NCBI GenBank assembly: GCA_023954475.1
Contig: JAMLHW010000015.1
Coordinates: 62,001-126,000 of the forward strand
DNA: 64,000 bases
Direction of reading: 5' to 3'
From: Anaerolineae bacterium
GTDB taxonomy: Bacteria > Chloroflexota > Anaerolineae > Promineifilales > Promineifilaceae
Part shown: positions 24,998 through 34,527 of the stretch, piece by piece
Position numbering within the stretch: the stretch's first letter is position 1
Layout of the letters: each line of letters starts with the position of its first letter
Translations under genes and position numbers: made by a program
The notes under the pieces: model-generated
Database searches by the model: none
What the model was told of the DNA's origin: nothing
What the model saw: only the letters and a program-made list of their open reading frames with translations

Positions 24998-26377
24998 CTA
25001 AACCAGATCAAACCCGCGAGCCGCGATGACATCCCGATACCAATACGCGCTGTCCTTAATCGTGCGTTTCTGGGTCTCATAATCGACATGAATGTTTCCG
25101 AAACGCTGAAGGTAGCCAAAAGCCCACTCAAAGTTATCCAACAGCGACCACGAAAAATAGCCCTGCAACGGCACACCATTGCGAATCGCCTGATTGCACA
25201 CAAACAGATGCTCGCGCAGGTAACGTTGCCGCAGCACATCGCGCACACGACCCGATTCGTCGAGGTCATCGTCGTAGCTGCTGCCGTTTTCCGTAATGTA
25301 AATCGCCGGCACATTGTAATCGGTGTGCAAGCGATTGAGCATATCGTACAAACCCTGCGGCGCGACTTCCCAGCCCATATTGGTGTTATCAGCGGCAGTC
25401 AGGCGAAAGGCCGTTTGCGGCAGCTCTGATTTATCATGTGGATGCGATGAAACTGTGCGGAAATAGTAGTTGAGACCGAGAAAGTCGATGGGAACGGCAA
25501 CCGTCTCCATATCGCCCGGTTGCACACAGTCCATGGCGTCATCGGCAATCATGCCGGTCGGGTTGTCAGGCATGTTGTATAGCGCGAGAATGTCTTGAGG
25601 ATAGCCGCGACCGCATACCGGATCGAGAAACCAGCGATTGTGAAAACCGTCGTAAAATTGCGCGGCCTGAATATCGGCCGAACCCAGCGACGCCGGCACA
25701 GCCGGTGACAAATCCAGCGTAATCCCCACCTTGCTCTCAGGGCTGTTGCCGCGAATAACCGGCACCGCCAAACCATGCGACAACAACAGGTGGTGTGCCA
25801 CCCGCAGCGCTTTCGGGAACTCCTTTTTACCGGGTGCATGGATTCCCCAGGCATTGCCCAGAAATGCGGCGACAAATGGCTCATTGTGCGTAATCCAATG
25901 TTTGACGCGATCTCCTAAATGCCGGCTCATGACGTCTGCGTATTCGACAAATGCTTCCGCAGTTGCGCGCACTTCCCAGCCGCCTTCATCTTGCAAAGCC
26001 TGCGGCAGATCCCAATGGTAAAGCGTGACCCACGGCGCAATGTTGTGTGCCAACAACGCATCGACCAGTCGGCTGTAGAAGTCGAGACCGGCTTGATTGA
26101 GCGCACCGCGCCCGGCAGGCAGTACACGTGACCAGGAAATCGAAAAACGGTACGCATCCAGACCGAGCGCAGCCATCAACGCCACATCTTCTTCATAGCG
26201 ATTGTAATGATCGCAGGCAACATCACCCGTGCTGCCATCCTGAATGGTGCCCGGCGTGTGCGTAAAACGATCCCAGATGGACTCGCCCTTGCCGTCGGCA
26301 TCCCACGCGCCTTCGATTTGATAAGCGGATGTCGCTGTACCCCAAACAAAACTGTCAGCAAATGAAATTCTCGTCAT
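24998..26377 (-). CDS. GH1 beta-glucosidase
   Basis: This 459-residue (beta/alpha)8 enzyme hydrolyses beta-linked glucosides, and often galactosides, with retention. The acid/base Glu lies in THNEP near residue 165 and the nucleophile Glu in [11 protein letters not shown] near residue 363. The N-terminus has the family start [16 protein letters not shown]. There is no signal peptide, so it acts in the cytosol on imported oligosaccharides. The ATG at 26377 has AGGAG about 12 bases upstream. It is the last gene of the minus-strand lacI-glycosidase operon, 69 bp after the cellobiose phosphorylase, and ends at the terminator at 24910-24937. Confidence 0.97.
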   Translation of the reverse strand: MTRISFADSFVWGTATSAYQIEGAWDADGKGESIWDRFTHTPGTIQDGSTGDVACDHYNRYEEDVALMAALGLDAYRFSISWSRVLPAGRGALNQAGLDFYSRLVDALLAHNIAPWVTLYHWDLPQALQDEGGWEVRATAEAFVEYADVMSRHLGDRVKHWITHNEPFVAAFLGNAWGIHAPGKKEFPKALRVAHHLLLSHGLAVPVIRGNSPESKVGITLDLSPAVPASLGSADIQAAQFYDGFHNRWFLDPVCGRGYPQDILALYNMPDNPTGMIADDAMDCVQPGDMETVAVPIDFLGLNYYFRTVSSHPHDKSELPQTAFRLTAADNTNMGWEVAPQGLYDMLNRLHTDYNVPAIYITENGSSYDDDLDESGRVRDVLRQRYLREHLFVCNQAIRNGVPLQGYFSWSLLDNFEWAFGYLQRFGNIHVDYETQKRTIKDSAYWYRDVIAARGFDLV

Positions 26378-26446
26378 CGTTCACAAAAGCTCCTCAAGTC
26401 GATTGATGCAAAGCATTCGGCCGAATTAGCAGTTGATCGATGCTAC

Positions 26447-28918
26447 TTAACTGAGCGTAACATCGACTGAAACCGTCTCACCGGCCGACGCCACAGGCAC
26501 AACGGTGCCGGCGACGGGTTGGCCATTGACGCTGAGCGCAACCGTATTTCCCGGACCAGCGCGGCGCACGCTGATATTGTAAACCGCGCCCCTGAATTCG
26601 CGACGGGCAGTGAAGCCGTCCCAAGCGGCCGGGATGACGGGCTGGATTTGCAGGCCATCGTAATTCGGCCGAATGCCGAGAATCCAATGCGTAATCGCGC
26701 TGTAATTCCATGCCGCTGTCCCGGTCAGCCACGAATTCTTGGCTTCGCCATGCGTCGGCGCATCCTTACCCGCAATCATCTGTGCGTAGACATATGGTTC
26801 ACAGCGATGCACATCGCTGATCGCTTCACGCGCTGACGGGCTGATGCGTTTGTAATAATCGAACGCTTTATCGCCACGCCCAACCAATGTTTCGGCCACC
26901 ATGATCCACGGATTGGAATGACAGAAAATACCGGCGTTCTCTTTGTATCCCGGCGGATAAGAAGAGATTTCGCCCAGGTGAACGTAGTATTGGCTGAAAG
27001 GCGGCTGCTGTAAAACGATACCGTGCGGCGTCGCCAGATGCTCGCTGACCGAGTCGAGCGCCTGAACAGCGCGACCATCGGCAACGCCCATGCCGGCCAT
27101 CACACACATGCCCTGTGGTTCGATGAAAATACTGCCTTCCTCATTTTCGGCCGAACCCAATACACGGCCAAAATCGTCATACGCACGCCGGAACCATTTT
27201 CCGTCCCAGCCGTGCGCCCACACCGTCGCTTCCATTGCAGCGGCAGCATCGCGGTAGCCCGTTGCAGCACGTGACGCGATCAGGGCAGACAGCTCCGGTT
27301 CGTGCGCCGCGACAAAGTCCGTCAGATCGGCCATTTCGCGTGCCGCAACACCAAACAGACCGGCAATGAACACGCTTTCGGCCGTATTGCCGTCTTTGTT
27401 CGTCGTTGTCTGGAAACTTTGGCCTGGCGTATCCGAAAAACAGTTCAGATTGAGACAGTCGTTCCAGTCAGCACGACCGATTAGCGGCAAGCCATGCGGT
27501 CCAAGACGGTCCAGTGTGTATTGAACAGCGCGTTGTAGATGTTCGTAAAGCGGTGTTTCGCTGCCGATCTCGTTCTCGTATTGCACCGGCTCGATAAGAA
27601 TCGACCAATCTCCGGTTTCTTTGACGTAAGCTGACACACCGACGACCAGCCACAGCGGATCGTCGGTGAAGCCGGAGCCAACGCCGTCGTTGCCGCGTTT
27701 GGTCAGCGGCTGATATTGGTGGAATGCGCCGCCGTTCTTCAACTGTGTAGCAGCCAGGTCGAGAATGCGTTCGCGTGCACGCGCAGGAATCATGTGGACA
27801 ACGCCGAGCAAATCCTGATTGGAGTCGCGGAAACCCATGCCGCGGCCAACGCCACTCTCAAAATAGGATGCAGAGCGCGACATGTTGAAAGTCGTCATAT
27901 TCTGGTAGGCGTTCCAGATGTTGACCATGCGGTTTGTGTCATCGTCAGGTGTCGCCACGTGCAGTTTGCCGAGCAATTTTGACCAGCCGTCGGCAAGCGC
28001 AGTAAACGCGGCATCGGCGTTTTCAGGTCGGAGATAGCGATCAATAACGGGTTTTACAGTGCGCTTGTTGATCGTCTGCGTTCCGGGCAGATCAAATTTG
28101 TCGTCGTTGTCGTTCTCGTGATAGCCCAGCAAATAGATGATCTGACGCGCTTCGCCGGGCTGAAGTGACAGGCGTACGTGGTGCGAGCCGATTGGTTGCC
28201 AGCCATGTGCAATCGATTCGGCCGATTTTCCCCGTGCGACAACCAACGGCTCGTGCCAGCCGCGATACGCGCCTAAAAATGCATCGCGCTGCGTGTCAAA
28301 ACCGGCAAGCGGGTCAGAACAGGCAAAATAAGCGAAATGATTGCGCCGCTCGCGGTATTCGGTTTTGTGATAAATCACACCGTCTTCGACCTCGACCTGG
28401 CCGGTGTTGAAGTTGCGCTGGAAGTTAGTCGCATCGTCGTACGCATCCCAAAGGCAGAATTCGATGGCGGAAAACAGGCTTAAATTGGCTGGATTCGGCC
28501 GATTGTTGACTACCGTCGCCTGCCAGATTTCCACATGCTCATTCGGTGGCACAAAGTAGCGAATCTCATTGCCAATACCGTCTACTGCGGAGGAGATGAT
28601 GGTGTAACCCATGCCGTGACGGCATTCGTACGCATCGAATCGGCTGCGCACCGGCATCCACGTCGGCGACCAAAACGAACCATTGTCGTTATCGCGCACA
28701 TAGAGATAGCGCCCACCCATGTCGAGCGGCACATTGTTGTAGCGATAACGCGTCAGGCGACGCAACCGGGCATCTTCATAAAACGTGTAACCACCCGCTG
28801 TGTTGGAAATCAGCCCGTAAAATCCCTGGCTGCCGAGATAATTGATCCACGGCAGCGGGGTATCAGGTTGTGTGATGACATATTCGTGATGGGTATCGTC
28901 AAAGTATCCGTATTTCAT
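26447..28918 (-). CDS. GH94 cellobiose phosphorylase
   Basis: This 823-residue enzyme phosphorolyses cellobiose to glucose 1-phosphate and glucose, saving ATP compared with hydrolysis. The N-terminus MKYGYFDDTHHEYVITQPDT, the motif GMGFRDSNQDLLG and the catalytic Asp segment GRADWNDCLNLNCFSDTPG agree closely with characterised cellobiose phosphorylases, as does HKTEYRERRNHFAYF. There is no signal peptide, so it is cytosolic. The ATG at 28918 is chosen because it begins the conserved domain; the open frame continues 56 codons upstream inside the GH3 gene. The gap to the upstream GH3 stop is 10 bases, so translation is probably coupled. Together with GH1 and GH3 it gives parallel hydrolytic and phosphorolytic routes. 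A second, more divergent GH94 is at 40498-42903. Confidence 0.95.
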   Translation of the reverse strand: MKYGYFDDTHHEYVITQPDTPLPWINYLGSQGFYGLISNTAGGYTFYEDARLRRLTRYRYNNVPLDMGGRYLYVRDNDNGSFWSPTWMPVRSRFDAYECRHGMGYTIISSAVDGIGNEIRYFVPPNEHVEIWQATVVNNRPNPANLSLFSAIEFCLWDAYDDATNFQRNFNTGQVEVEDGVIYHKTEYRERRNHFAYFACSDPLAGFDTQRDAFLGAYRGWHEPLVVARGKSAESIAHGWQPIGSHHVRLSLQPGEARQIIYLLGYHENDNDDKFDLPGTQTINKRTVKPVIDRYLRPENADAAFTALADGWSKLLGKLHVATPDDDTNRMVNIWNAYQNMTTFNMSRSASYFESGVGRGMGFRDSNQDLLGVVHMIPARARERILDLAATQLKNGGAFHQYQPLTKRGNDGVGSGFTDDPLWLVVGVSAYVKETGDWSILIEPVQYENEIGSETPLYEHLQRAVQYTLDRLGPHGLPLIGRADWNDCLNLNCFSDTPGQSFQTTTNKDGNTAESVFIAGLFGVAAREMADLTDFVAAHEPELSALIASRAATGYRDAAAAMEATVWAHGWDGKWFRRAYDDFGRVLGSAENEEGSIFIEPQGMCVMAGMGVADGRAVQALDSVSEHLATPHGIVLQQPPFSQYYVHLGEISSYPPGYKENAGIFCHSNPWIMVAETLVGRGDKAFDYYKRISPSAREAISDVHRCEPYVYAQMIAGKDAPTHGEAKNSWLTGTAAWNYSAITHWILGIRPNYDGLQIQPVIPAAWDGFTARREFRGAVYNISVRRAGPGNTVALSVNGQPVAGTVVPVASAGETVSVDVTLS

Positions 28919-28928
28919 GTTGTTTTGC

Positions 28929-31625
28929 TCAGTTCCCGGCACCGGGAAAGACGTCGGCAAATCCCTTCGGCACGTCGTCTTTCTGCGCCAGTTCGTCATT
29001 GATGGCGGCCAGTTTTGCAGCATTGAGCATGTCGGGATCAGGTGCCATTTTTGCCAACTGTTCCGGTGAATAATCCATGACGCCAAAAGATTCGATCATT
29101 TCCAGCATATCGCCAAAATGGCGTTCGATGACGACTCTGCCGCGCGGATGGGCCAGCAGAGCACGCATGGTCATGCCGGTGTGCAAACTCTCTGTCCCGT
29201 CTACCACGAGCAATACCGTTGTTTGCAGATGAAGGTCGCGACTGGATGAACCGATCACAATATCGAATGCGCCCGGCTCAGTCGTCCACCCGCCCCGGGC
29301 AGAATCGTAATACCAAAAAGCCTGTTGACCGAGTTCGAATGCAACCGTTTGTGTTGCGCCCGGCGCAAGGCTGACTTTGGCAAATGCTTTGAGCTCTTTT
29401 TCCGGACGCGCCACGGCTGCATGATGGTCGTGGACATAGAGCTGCACAATTTCTTTGCCGGCAACGGTGCCCGTGTTTGTGATGTCACAACTGATTGTGA
29501 TGGTCGATTCGGCCGAAAATGACTCTTTACTCACACGTAAATTACTATACGAAAACCGCGTATACGACAAACCATGCCCAAACGGGAACAATGGCGCCAT
29601 GTCCTTCTTATCATAGTAGCGATACCCGACAAACAACCCTTCACCGTAGTAGACCTTGCCGTTTTCGCCCGGATAATTGATGTAGGTGGGGTTGTCCTGT
29701 AACCGTTTGGGAAACGTCGTCGGCAGCTTGCCGCTGGGGCTGACTGCGCCAAACAACACATCAGCCAGCGCATTGCCGACTTCAAGGCCGTTGTACCACT
29801 GGTCAACGACAGCAGCGACATCATCAACCCAGGGCATTTCGAGGGCGGAACCGGCATTGAGCACGACAACGGTGTTGGGATTGACAGCAGCGATACGGGT
29901 GATGAGTTCATTTTGCCGACCGGGCAGCTTCATATCGACGCGATCAAATCCCTCGGCTTCCCATTCATGCGTCAAACCGGCGACGACAATGACGACATCA
30001 GACCGTTCTGCTAACGCAACGGCATCCTCAAACATCGTGTCGCTATGCGGTGGCAGATGGCCGAGCTTGAAGGAACGCCAGCGTGGGTCACCTTCCCAGA
30101 GAAACTCAATGCTGATGGCGACCGTTTGCGCGGCTGTCATAGAGAGTGTGACGGTCTTTTCGGCATGATGCTGCCCCCCGTCCCAGTTGTCGATCTGCAC
30201 AGCACCATCGACGAAGAAACGGCTTTTGCCAAAACTCGACAGACCAAACGTATGGTCGCCGTCTACTTGTGCTGTAAAGAACCCACTGAGTCGTGCCGTG
30301 AAACGCTCCTGAGAGACAGCTGGGACGCTGTCGGCAAACCAACCCATGAATGTCTGGCCGACCACACTGTTGTAAGCAGGATCACCACTGAAATCGAGGT
30401 TGTCGAATAGGTGCAGATCGAGGCCGGGTTTGTTTTCGGCCGAATGCAAACAGCTCACATCGAGCACCGGCATCGTCTTGTGAATGAAACAACCTGATTC
30501 AAATTCGACATTGGCCCGATCACCGGCGTGAACGCGAATGCCGTCCAATGGCGACACAATCGGATGCGCCTTGAGTTGTGAACTACCACCACCCATAATG
30601 TTGGGACGCAATGCCAGCTCACCAATGACGGCAATCGTCTTTGTCTGGCTCAGATCGATTGGCAATACACCGCTGTTGGTCAACAGCACGATTGACTCTT
30701 GCGCCGCTTCGCGCAGCAAGGCGCGATGTTCCGGACGATCCACGCCGATCTCCTCTCGCAACTCCGGATTTTCAAACGCACCGACACGCTCAATCGTACG
30801 CAAAATGCGGCGCACTTTTTCGTCGAGGGCTTCCATTATCAACGAACCATTTTCCAGCGCCGCGATGACATGCTTCGCACTCATCCAACGTGCCGGGCCC
30901 GGCATTTCAATCTCAAGATGGCCGGCCGGGACATTGGACGTGTATGTGCCGAACCAGTCAGACATCACCAATCCGTCAAAGCCCCACGCATCCTTGAGCA
31001 CATCTTTGAGAATTGGATCATTTTCGCTGGCAAAGGTGCCGTTGACGCGATTGTAGGCTGACATAAACGTCCACGGTTTTGCATGCTGCTGCGCCAGCCG
31101 GAATGGCTCCAAATAGATTTCGTGCAGTGGCCGCTCCTGCACCTCCGCACTGATCGACGTGCGTTGATATTCCTGATCGTTGGCGACAAAATGCTTGATA
31201 CACGCACCAATGCCGTTGTTTTGAAGACCATTGACATAGGCAGATGCTATCATCCCGCTGAGATACGGGTCTTCAGAAAAACACTCGAAGTTGCGACCCG
31301 CAATCGGAGTGCGGTGAATGTTAACGGTTGGCGCGAGTAAAATATGCGCCCCTTTCGCCTTAACTTCGTCGGCTAAGAGACCGCCTAATCGCTCAACCAA
31401 CTCGGTGTTCCAAGTTGCGCCGAGAGCTGTGCCGACGGGCAAGCAAACGGCAGCGGGACCAGTGTCTCGTCCGGAACCGCGCACGCCATTGGGGCCGTCG
31501 GTCACTTTGATTGAAGGGATGCCGAGTCGTTCAACAGGCATCGTATGCCACAAATCCCTGCCAGCCAGCAGGGATATTTTTTCGTCTATGGTCAATTGTG
31601 AGATCAGGTTTTCGATGTTTGTCAT
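28929..31625 (-). CDS. GH3 beta-glucosidase with PA14 insert
   Basis: This 898-residue enzyme has: a GH3 N-terminal barrel (about 1-300) with the nucleophile Asp in GLVMSDWFG near residue 222, the first part of the C-terminal alpha/beta domain, an inserted PA14 carbohydrate-binding domain at about 385-510 (FTAQVDGDHTFGLSSFGKSRFFVDG), the rest of the C-terminal domain, and a fibronectin type III-like domain at about 680-780. About 80 extra C-terminal residues of unknown role follow. The architecture is that of PA14-bearing beta-glucosidases such as the Kluyveromyces type. No signal peptide is seen. It is the third gene of the minus-strand operon, 51 bp after the lipoprotein glycosidase, and that gap is largely filled by a palindromic repeat unit. 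Confidence 0.95.
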   Translation of the reverse strand: MTNIENLISQLTIDEKISLLAGRDLWHTMPVERLGIPSIKVTDGPNGVRGSGRDTGPAAVCLPVGTALGATWNTELVERLGGLLADEVKAKGAHILLAPTVNIHRTPIAGRNFECFSEDPYLSGMIASAYVNGLQNNGIGACIKHFVANDQEYQRTSISAEVQERPLHEIYLEPFRLAQQHAKPWTFMSAYNRVNGTFASENDPILKDVLKDAWGFDGLVMSDWFGTYTSNVPAGHLEIEMPGPARWMSAKHVIAALENGSLIMEALDEKVRRILRTIERVGAFENPELREEIGVDRPEHRALLREAAQESIVLLTNSGVLPIDLSQTKTIAVIGELALRPNIMGGGSSQLKAHPIVSPLDGIRVHAGDRANVEFESGCFIHKTMPVLDVSCLHSAENKPGLDLHLFDNLDFSGDPAYNSVVGQTFMGWFADSVPAVSQERFTARLSGFFTAQVDGDHTFGLSSFGKSRFFVDGAVQIDNWDGGQHHAEKTVTLSMTAAQTVAISIEFLWEGDPRWRSFKLGHLPPHSDTMFEDAVALAERSDVVIVVAGLTHEWEAEGFDRVDMKLPGRQNELITRIAAVNPNTVVVLNAGSALEMPWVDDVAAVVDQWYNGLEVGNALADVLFGAVSPSGKLPTTFPKRLQDNPTYINYPGENGKVYYGEGLFVGYRYYDKKDMAPLFPFGHGLSYTRFSYSNLRVSKESFSAESTITISCDITNTGTVAGKEIVQLYVHDHHAAVARPEKELKAFAKVSLAPGATQTVAFELGQQAFWYYDSARGGWTTEPGAFDIVIGSSSRDLHLQTTVLLVVDGTESLHTGMTMRALLAHPRGRVVIERHFGDMLEMIESFGVMDYSPEQLAKMAPDPDMLNAAKLAAINDELAQKDDVPKGFADVFPGAGN

Positions 31626-31642
31626 GATGGATGTGAACTGTC

Positions 31643-31670
31643 GTAGGGCCGACCCATAGGTCGTCCGTAC
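31643..31670. repeat. 28-bp palindromic repeat unit 1 (GTAG...GTAC)
   Basis: GTAGGGCCGACC and GGTCGTCCGTAC form 12-bp arms with 10 of 12 positions paired around the loop CATA. Size and arrangement (12+4+12, GTAG at the left end) match units at 40452-40479 and 56161-56188. It lies in the short gap between the lipoprotein glycosidase and GH3 genes, like a REP-type dispersed palindrome. Confidence 0.6.
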
Positions 31671-31676
31671 ATGAGA

Positions 31677-33074
31677 TTATTCGAAGATCAAGAGGGATAC
31701 AGACTGGGCGGGAAATGTGAGTGTATCGCCATCGGGTATGGTGATGATTTCGGCCGAATCAGGATCGTTTGCCATATCCAACCGCCACAACGCCGCTTGC
31801 CTGGAGATACCGTCCGGCAAGAGCAACGGAACAGTCTGTGCCTCGTTATTCAGGTTGATTACGACAACCGTCAACGCGCCGTCTTCACGCTGCGCAGCGT
31901 AAACGGACAAACCCTCTACACCCGATTCAGCATACACTTGTTCAGACCCGAAGCGACGGAACAATTGAAATACATGATAGCTGGGTCGTACATCTGACCT
32001 GTCGATCATGCCATGGCCAGTACCGGCCTGCGCCAGTAGCCAATGATTAACCATAAACAAATCACTGTCTATCGCCTGCCCCAATAACTCCGCAAACCAA
32101 ATCGCCGCATAATGAGAGTCAGGTGTAACTTCGCCCTGCGTTGCCGGCGACCAGTACGAATTGACTTCCGTAATCGCGATCGGAATGTCGCGACCAGTGT
32201 ATTCGGCAATTAAGGCATTCAGATAAGCAAAAGTATGTTCCCATTCATACGATTGACGCTGTAAATCCTCAAATGTAAAAACACCATTCGGATTACTGCC
32301 GGGCAACGGATAGCGGTGAAACGATACGACATCGACGATGTCCCCATTGGCTTTGAGAAACTCAATCATCCAGTCGCGACCTGCGGAATCTTTCGGATTG
32401 CTGTTTTCAACCGGACCAAACTGATGTAATTCCGGGCCAATGAGTTTTATGGAGGGATCGACAGCGCGCATTGCTTCGGCAAATACGCGAAATTCCCGAT
32501 TGAATTGCTCCGTATCGTAATCATCGGCACGGCCTGTGATTTCCAATTCTGCGGCAAACAAGGTCGGCTCGTTGCCAATTGCCCAATATTCAACACCGTA
32601 CTTTTTCTCGATATTGACGTAGCGGACAAGTTCAGCTGCTTGCTCCGGGGTGCCGTCGCGTAAATTGACATTGATGGTCACACCAGCCCCGTCCGGGCCA
32701 ATTTGATTGACAAAATTGAAAAAGGCGTCGATCTGATACGGCTTTAGTTCGTTGCGGTCGCCCCACGCACCACCGGGAAAACGAACGACTTTGATGCCAG
32801 AATCAAATGCCGCATCGAGCATACCGGCTGGAACAGCTGTCCAAGGGCCGTAATTAGACCCTACGATGTATGGGTTGATAGGACCACGCTTCGCTTCAGG
32901 GACAACAACGAGCGTACCCGGTGCAGGTGGCTGAATAACAGTAGGTGTCGGCTGAATCGTTGGAATTGTGGTGGACAGTTCGGTCTTTTCTTGCGCTGGC
33001 TTGTCAGTATTGCTACACGCCGCCAAAGTCAAGAAGAGTAACAAAATGGCAATCAGAATTCTACTTTGTGACAT
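31677..33074 (-). CDS. Lipoprotein, GH-A clan glycoside hydrolase
   Basis: This 465-residue protein has a lipobox signal peptide (LLLFLTLAAC, Cys at about residue 20) and a Thr/Pro-rich linker to about residue 55. A (beta/alpha)8 domain follows with acid/base Glu in YWAIGNEPTLF near residue 170 and a candidate nucleophile Glu in IAITEVNSYWSP near residue 300. A C-terminal beta-sandwich (LSVYAAQREDGALTVVVINLNN) ends the chain. The double-Glu arrangement with NEP places it in clan GH-A near GH51, GH39, GH44 and GH79, but the exact family and substrate are not resolved by eye. It would act at the outer face of the cell membrane, releasing oligosaccharides for the adjacent transporter. It lies 28 bp after lacI on the same strand. 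Confidence 0.8.
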   Translation of the reverse strand: MSQSRILIAILLLFLTLAACSNTDKPAQEKTELSTTIPTIQPTPTVIQPPAPGTLVVVPEAKRGPINPYIVGSNYGPWTAVPAGMLDAAFDSGIKVVRFPGGAWGDRNELKPYQIDAFFNFVNQIGPDGAGVTINVNLRDGTPEQAAELVRYVNIEKKYGVEYWAIGNEPTLFAAELEITGRADDYDTEQFNREFRVFAEAMRAVDPSIKLIGPELHQFGPVENSNPKDSAGRDWMIEFLKANGDIVDVVSFHRYPLPGSNPNGVFTFEDLQRQSYEWEHTFAYLNALIAEYTGRDIPIAITEVNSYWSPATQGEVTPDSHYAAIWFAELLGQAIDSDLFMVNHWLLAQAGTGHGMIDRSDVRPSYHVFQLFRRFGSEQVYAESGVEGLSVYAAQREDGALTVVVINLNNEAQTVPLLLPDGISRQAALWRLDMANDPDSAEIITIPDGDTLTFPAQSVSLLIFE

Positions 33075-33102
33075 GGCTAATTGCCTTTTCTCATTGGGGA
33101 AT

Positions 33103-34158
33103 CTAGGAGTGGGTTGTCACGGAGTCACGGACAATCAATTGAGGCCGGACAATTGCTTTGATTACAGCCGCATTGGGATATTCAATGCGGTTGAAGAGCA
33201 GTTGTGCCGCCATACGTCCCATGCCTGATTTATCAATGCGCATGGTGGTAAGCGCCGGCGTCACGTGCTGAGCCAGCACGATGTTGTCAAAACCTATAAC
33301 AGATATGTCTCCCGGCACACGGCGACCAGATTCTTTGATAGCTTTCATGACGCCAATGGCAACTTCGTCATTGGCGACAACCAGCGCCGTGATCGCAGGC
33401 TTTGATTCGATCAATGCCATTGTCGATGCGACCGCGGCTTCTGCAAATAATCGGGAATCGGCGAAGTATGTCTGCAATCGATGTTGCTGGACAGCCTCAA
33501 TGTAACCGCGCCGGCGTTCGAGAATGCTTGGGTAGGAATCAGGCTCTGTGCCAACCATACCGATGTGAACGTGACCGCGCTCTATCAGGTAATCGGTCGC
33601 TTCAAACGCACCGCGCTCGTTGTCTGTTACGACTGCGTCAAAGCCATTACCTGGCGCGTATGCATCGACCAGAACGGTAGGCGTGCCGATCTGCTTTAAG
33701 TGCGCCTGCAACTGCACGTTGAGCTGCATACCGACCAATAGGAGGCCGTCAACCGTGTCGTCGGTTATGAGGCGGGGGATGTCAATCGGCCGATTAAATT
33801 TATCGACCTGCATGCTGGCATACAACAAATGACTTTGCTGGCTGCGGCATACTTGTTCGATTCCGGCTAAAACTTGGGAATAGAAAAGATTGGCATTGGG
33901 ACGCACATCATCAGGGTTGAATTTAATGACGAGGCCGATATGTCGCATTTCGGCCGAAACTTCCATGCGGTTGCGGCTGGCGGGTGGTACATATCCCATG
34001 ATACGCGCCGTTTCCCAAACCCGTTTGCGTGTGTCAGTTCCCACGCCTGGTTTGTCACGCAAGACAAGAGAAACCGTTGCGGGTGAGACGTTGCTCTCAC
34101 GGGCAACATCGGCAATCGTTACTTTATTCCGGCCATCACGCTCGTGCTTGTTTGTCAT
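33103..34158 (-). CDS. LacI-family transcriptional regulator (island regulator)
   Basis: This 351-residue repressor has an N-terminal helix-turn-helix (KVTIADVARESNVSPATVSLVLRDKPGV, about residues 12-40) with the hinge region after it, and a periplasmic-binding-protein-like effector domain from about residue 70. It likely senses a beta-glucan or manno-oligosaccharide derived sugar. It is the first gene of the minus-strand glycosidase operon and is divergent from the GH130-transporter series, so it is placed to control both. Three palindromic sites lie in the 369-bp intergenic region at 34191, 34259 and 34286. AGGCG precedes the ATG at 34158. Confidence 0.95.
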   Translation of the reverse strand: MTNKHERDGRNKVTIADVARESNVSPATVSLVLRDKPGVGTDTRKRVWETARIMGYVPPASRNRMEVSAEMRHIGLVIKFNPDDVRPNANLFYSQVLAGIEQVCRSQQSHLLYASMQVDKFNRPIDIPRLITDDTVDGLLLVGMQLNVQLQAHLKQIGTPTVLVDAYAPGNGFDAVVTDNERGAFEATDYLIERGHVHIGMVGTEPDSYPSILERRRGYIEAVQQHRLQTYFADSRLFAEAAVASTMALIESKPAITALVVANDEVAIGVMKAIKESGRRVPGDISVIGFDNIVLAQHVTPALTTMRIDKSGMGRMAAQLLFNRIEYPNAAVIKAIVRPQLIVRDSVTTHS

Positions 34159-34190
34159 AAATCGCCTTGTCGCATCACAATTACTATATT

Positions 34191-34205
34191 ACTAAAAAGT
34201 TTAGT
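34191..34205. promoter_or_regulatory. Operator candidate O1 near lacI start
   Basis: ACTAAA and TTTAGT half-sites separated by AAG, about 35 bp upstream of the lacI start codon. The half-sites are identical to those of O3 (34286-34301), which supports autoregulation by the same protein. Confidence 0.55.
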
Positions 34206-34258
34206 GATTAGTCAATGGCAATTCGGCCGAAATGCCATCACGAACTCTAATTTTAGCG

Positions 34259-34278
34259 ATTGTTGACTAGTCAACAAT
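34259..34278. promoter_or_regulatory. Operator candidate O2, 20-bp perfect palindrome
   Basis: A perfect 20-bp inverted repeat centred on CTAG (half-site ATTGTTGACT). It lies in the middle of the divergent lacI/GH130 intergenic region, about 45-65 bp upstream of the -35 box at 34322. It could be a LacI-family operator or the site of a second factor, because its half-site differs from O1 and O3. Confidence 0.6.
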
Positions 34279-34285
34279 GTGTTTG

Positions 34286-34301
34286 TACTAAAATTTTAGT
34301 A
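34286..34301. promoter_or_regulatory. Operator candidate O3, 16-bp perfect palindrome
   Basis: TACTAAAA/TTTTAGTA, perfectly symmetric, ending 20 bp before the -35 hexamer of the GH130 promoter. It shares the ACTAAA/TTTAGT half-sites with O1, with a 2-bp rather than 3-bp spacer. Confidence 0.6.
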
Positions 34302-34321
34302 ACGAATTCAGCAAATTGCCG

Positions 34322-34350
34322 TTGACACGGCCAAAAAAGTGCATTATGAT
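34322..34350 (+). promoter_or_regulatory. Sigma70-type promoter for the GH130-transporter operon
   Basis: TTGACA (34322-34327), a 17-bp spacer, then TATGAT (34345-34350): one mismatch to the overall consensus. Transcription would begin near 34357, giving a leader of about 170 nt before the GTG at 34528. The leader has no obvious riboswitch fold by eye. Confidence 0.8.
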
Positions 34351-34527
34351 TGTTAGCAGTTCGTAAACAGAACGTCAACAAAACATTAGCGGACGCACGA
34401 TTTGCACTAACCTATCCACTCATTTCACCGTTCGCTGTGTGATTCAGTACCATTTTCAGTGACATGACATACCACTTATCGAACGATTTCGAATCAAAAA
34501 TCCTCAAGTGGCATCGTTATTAATCAC

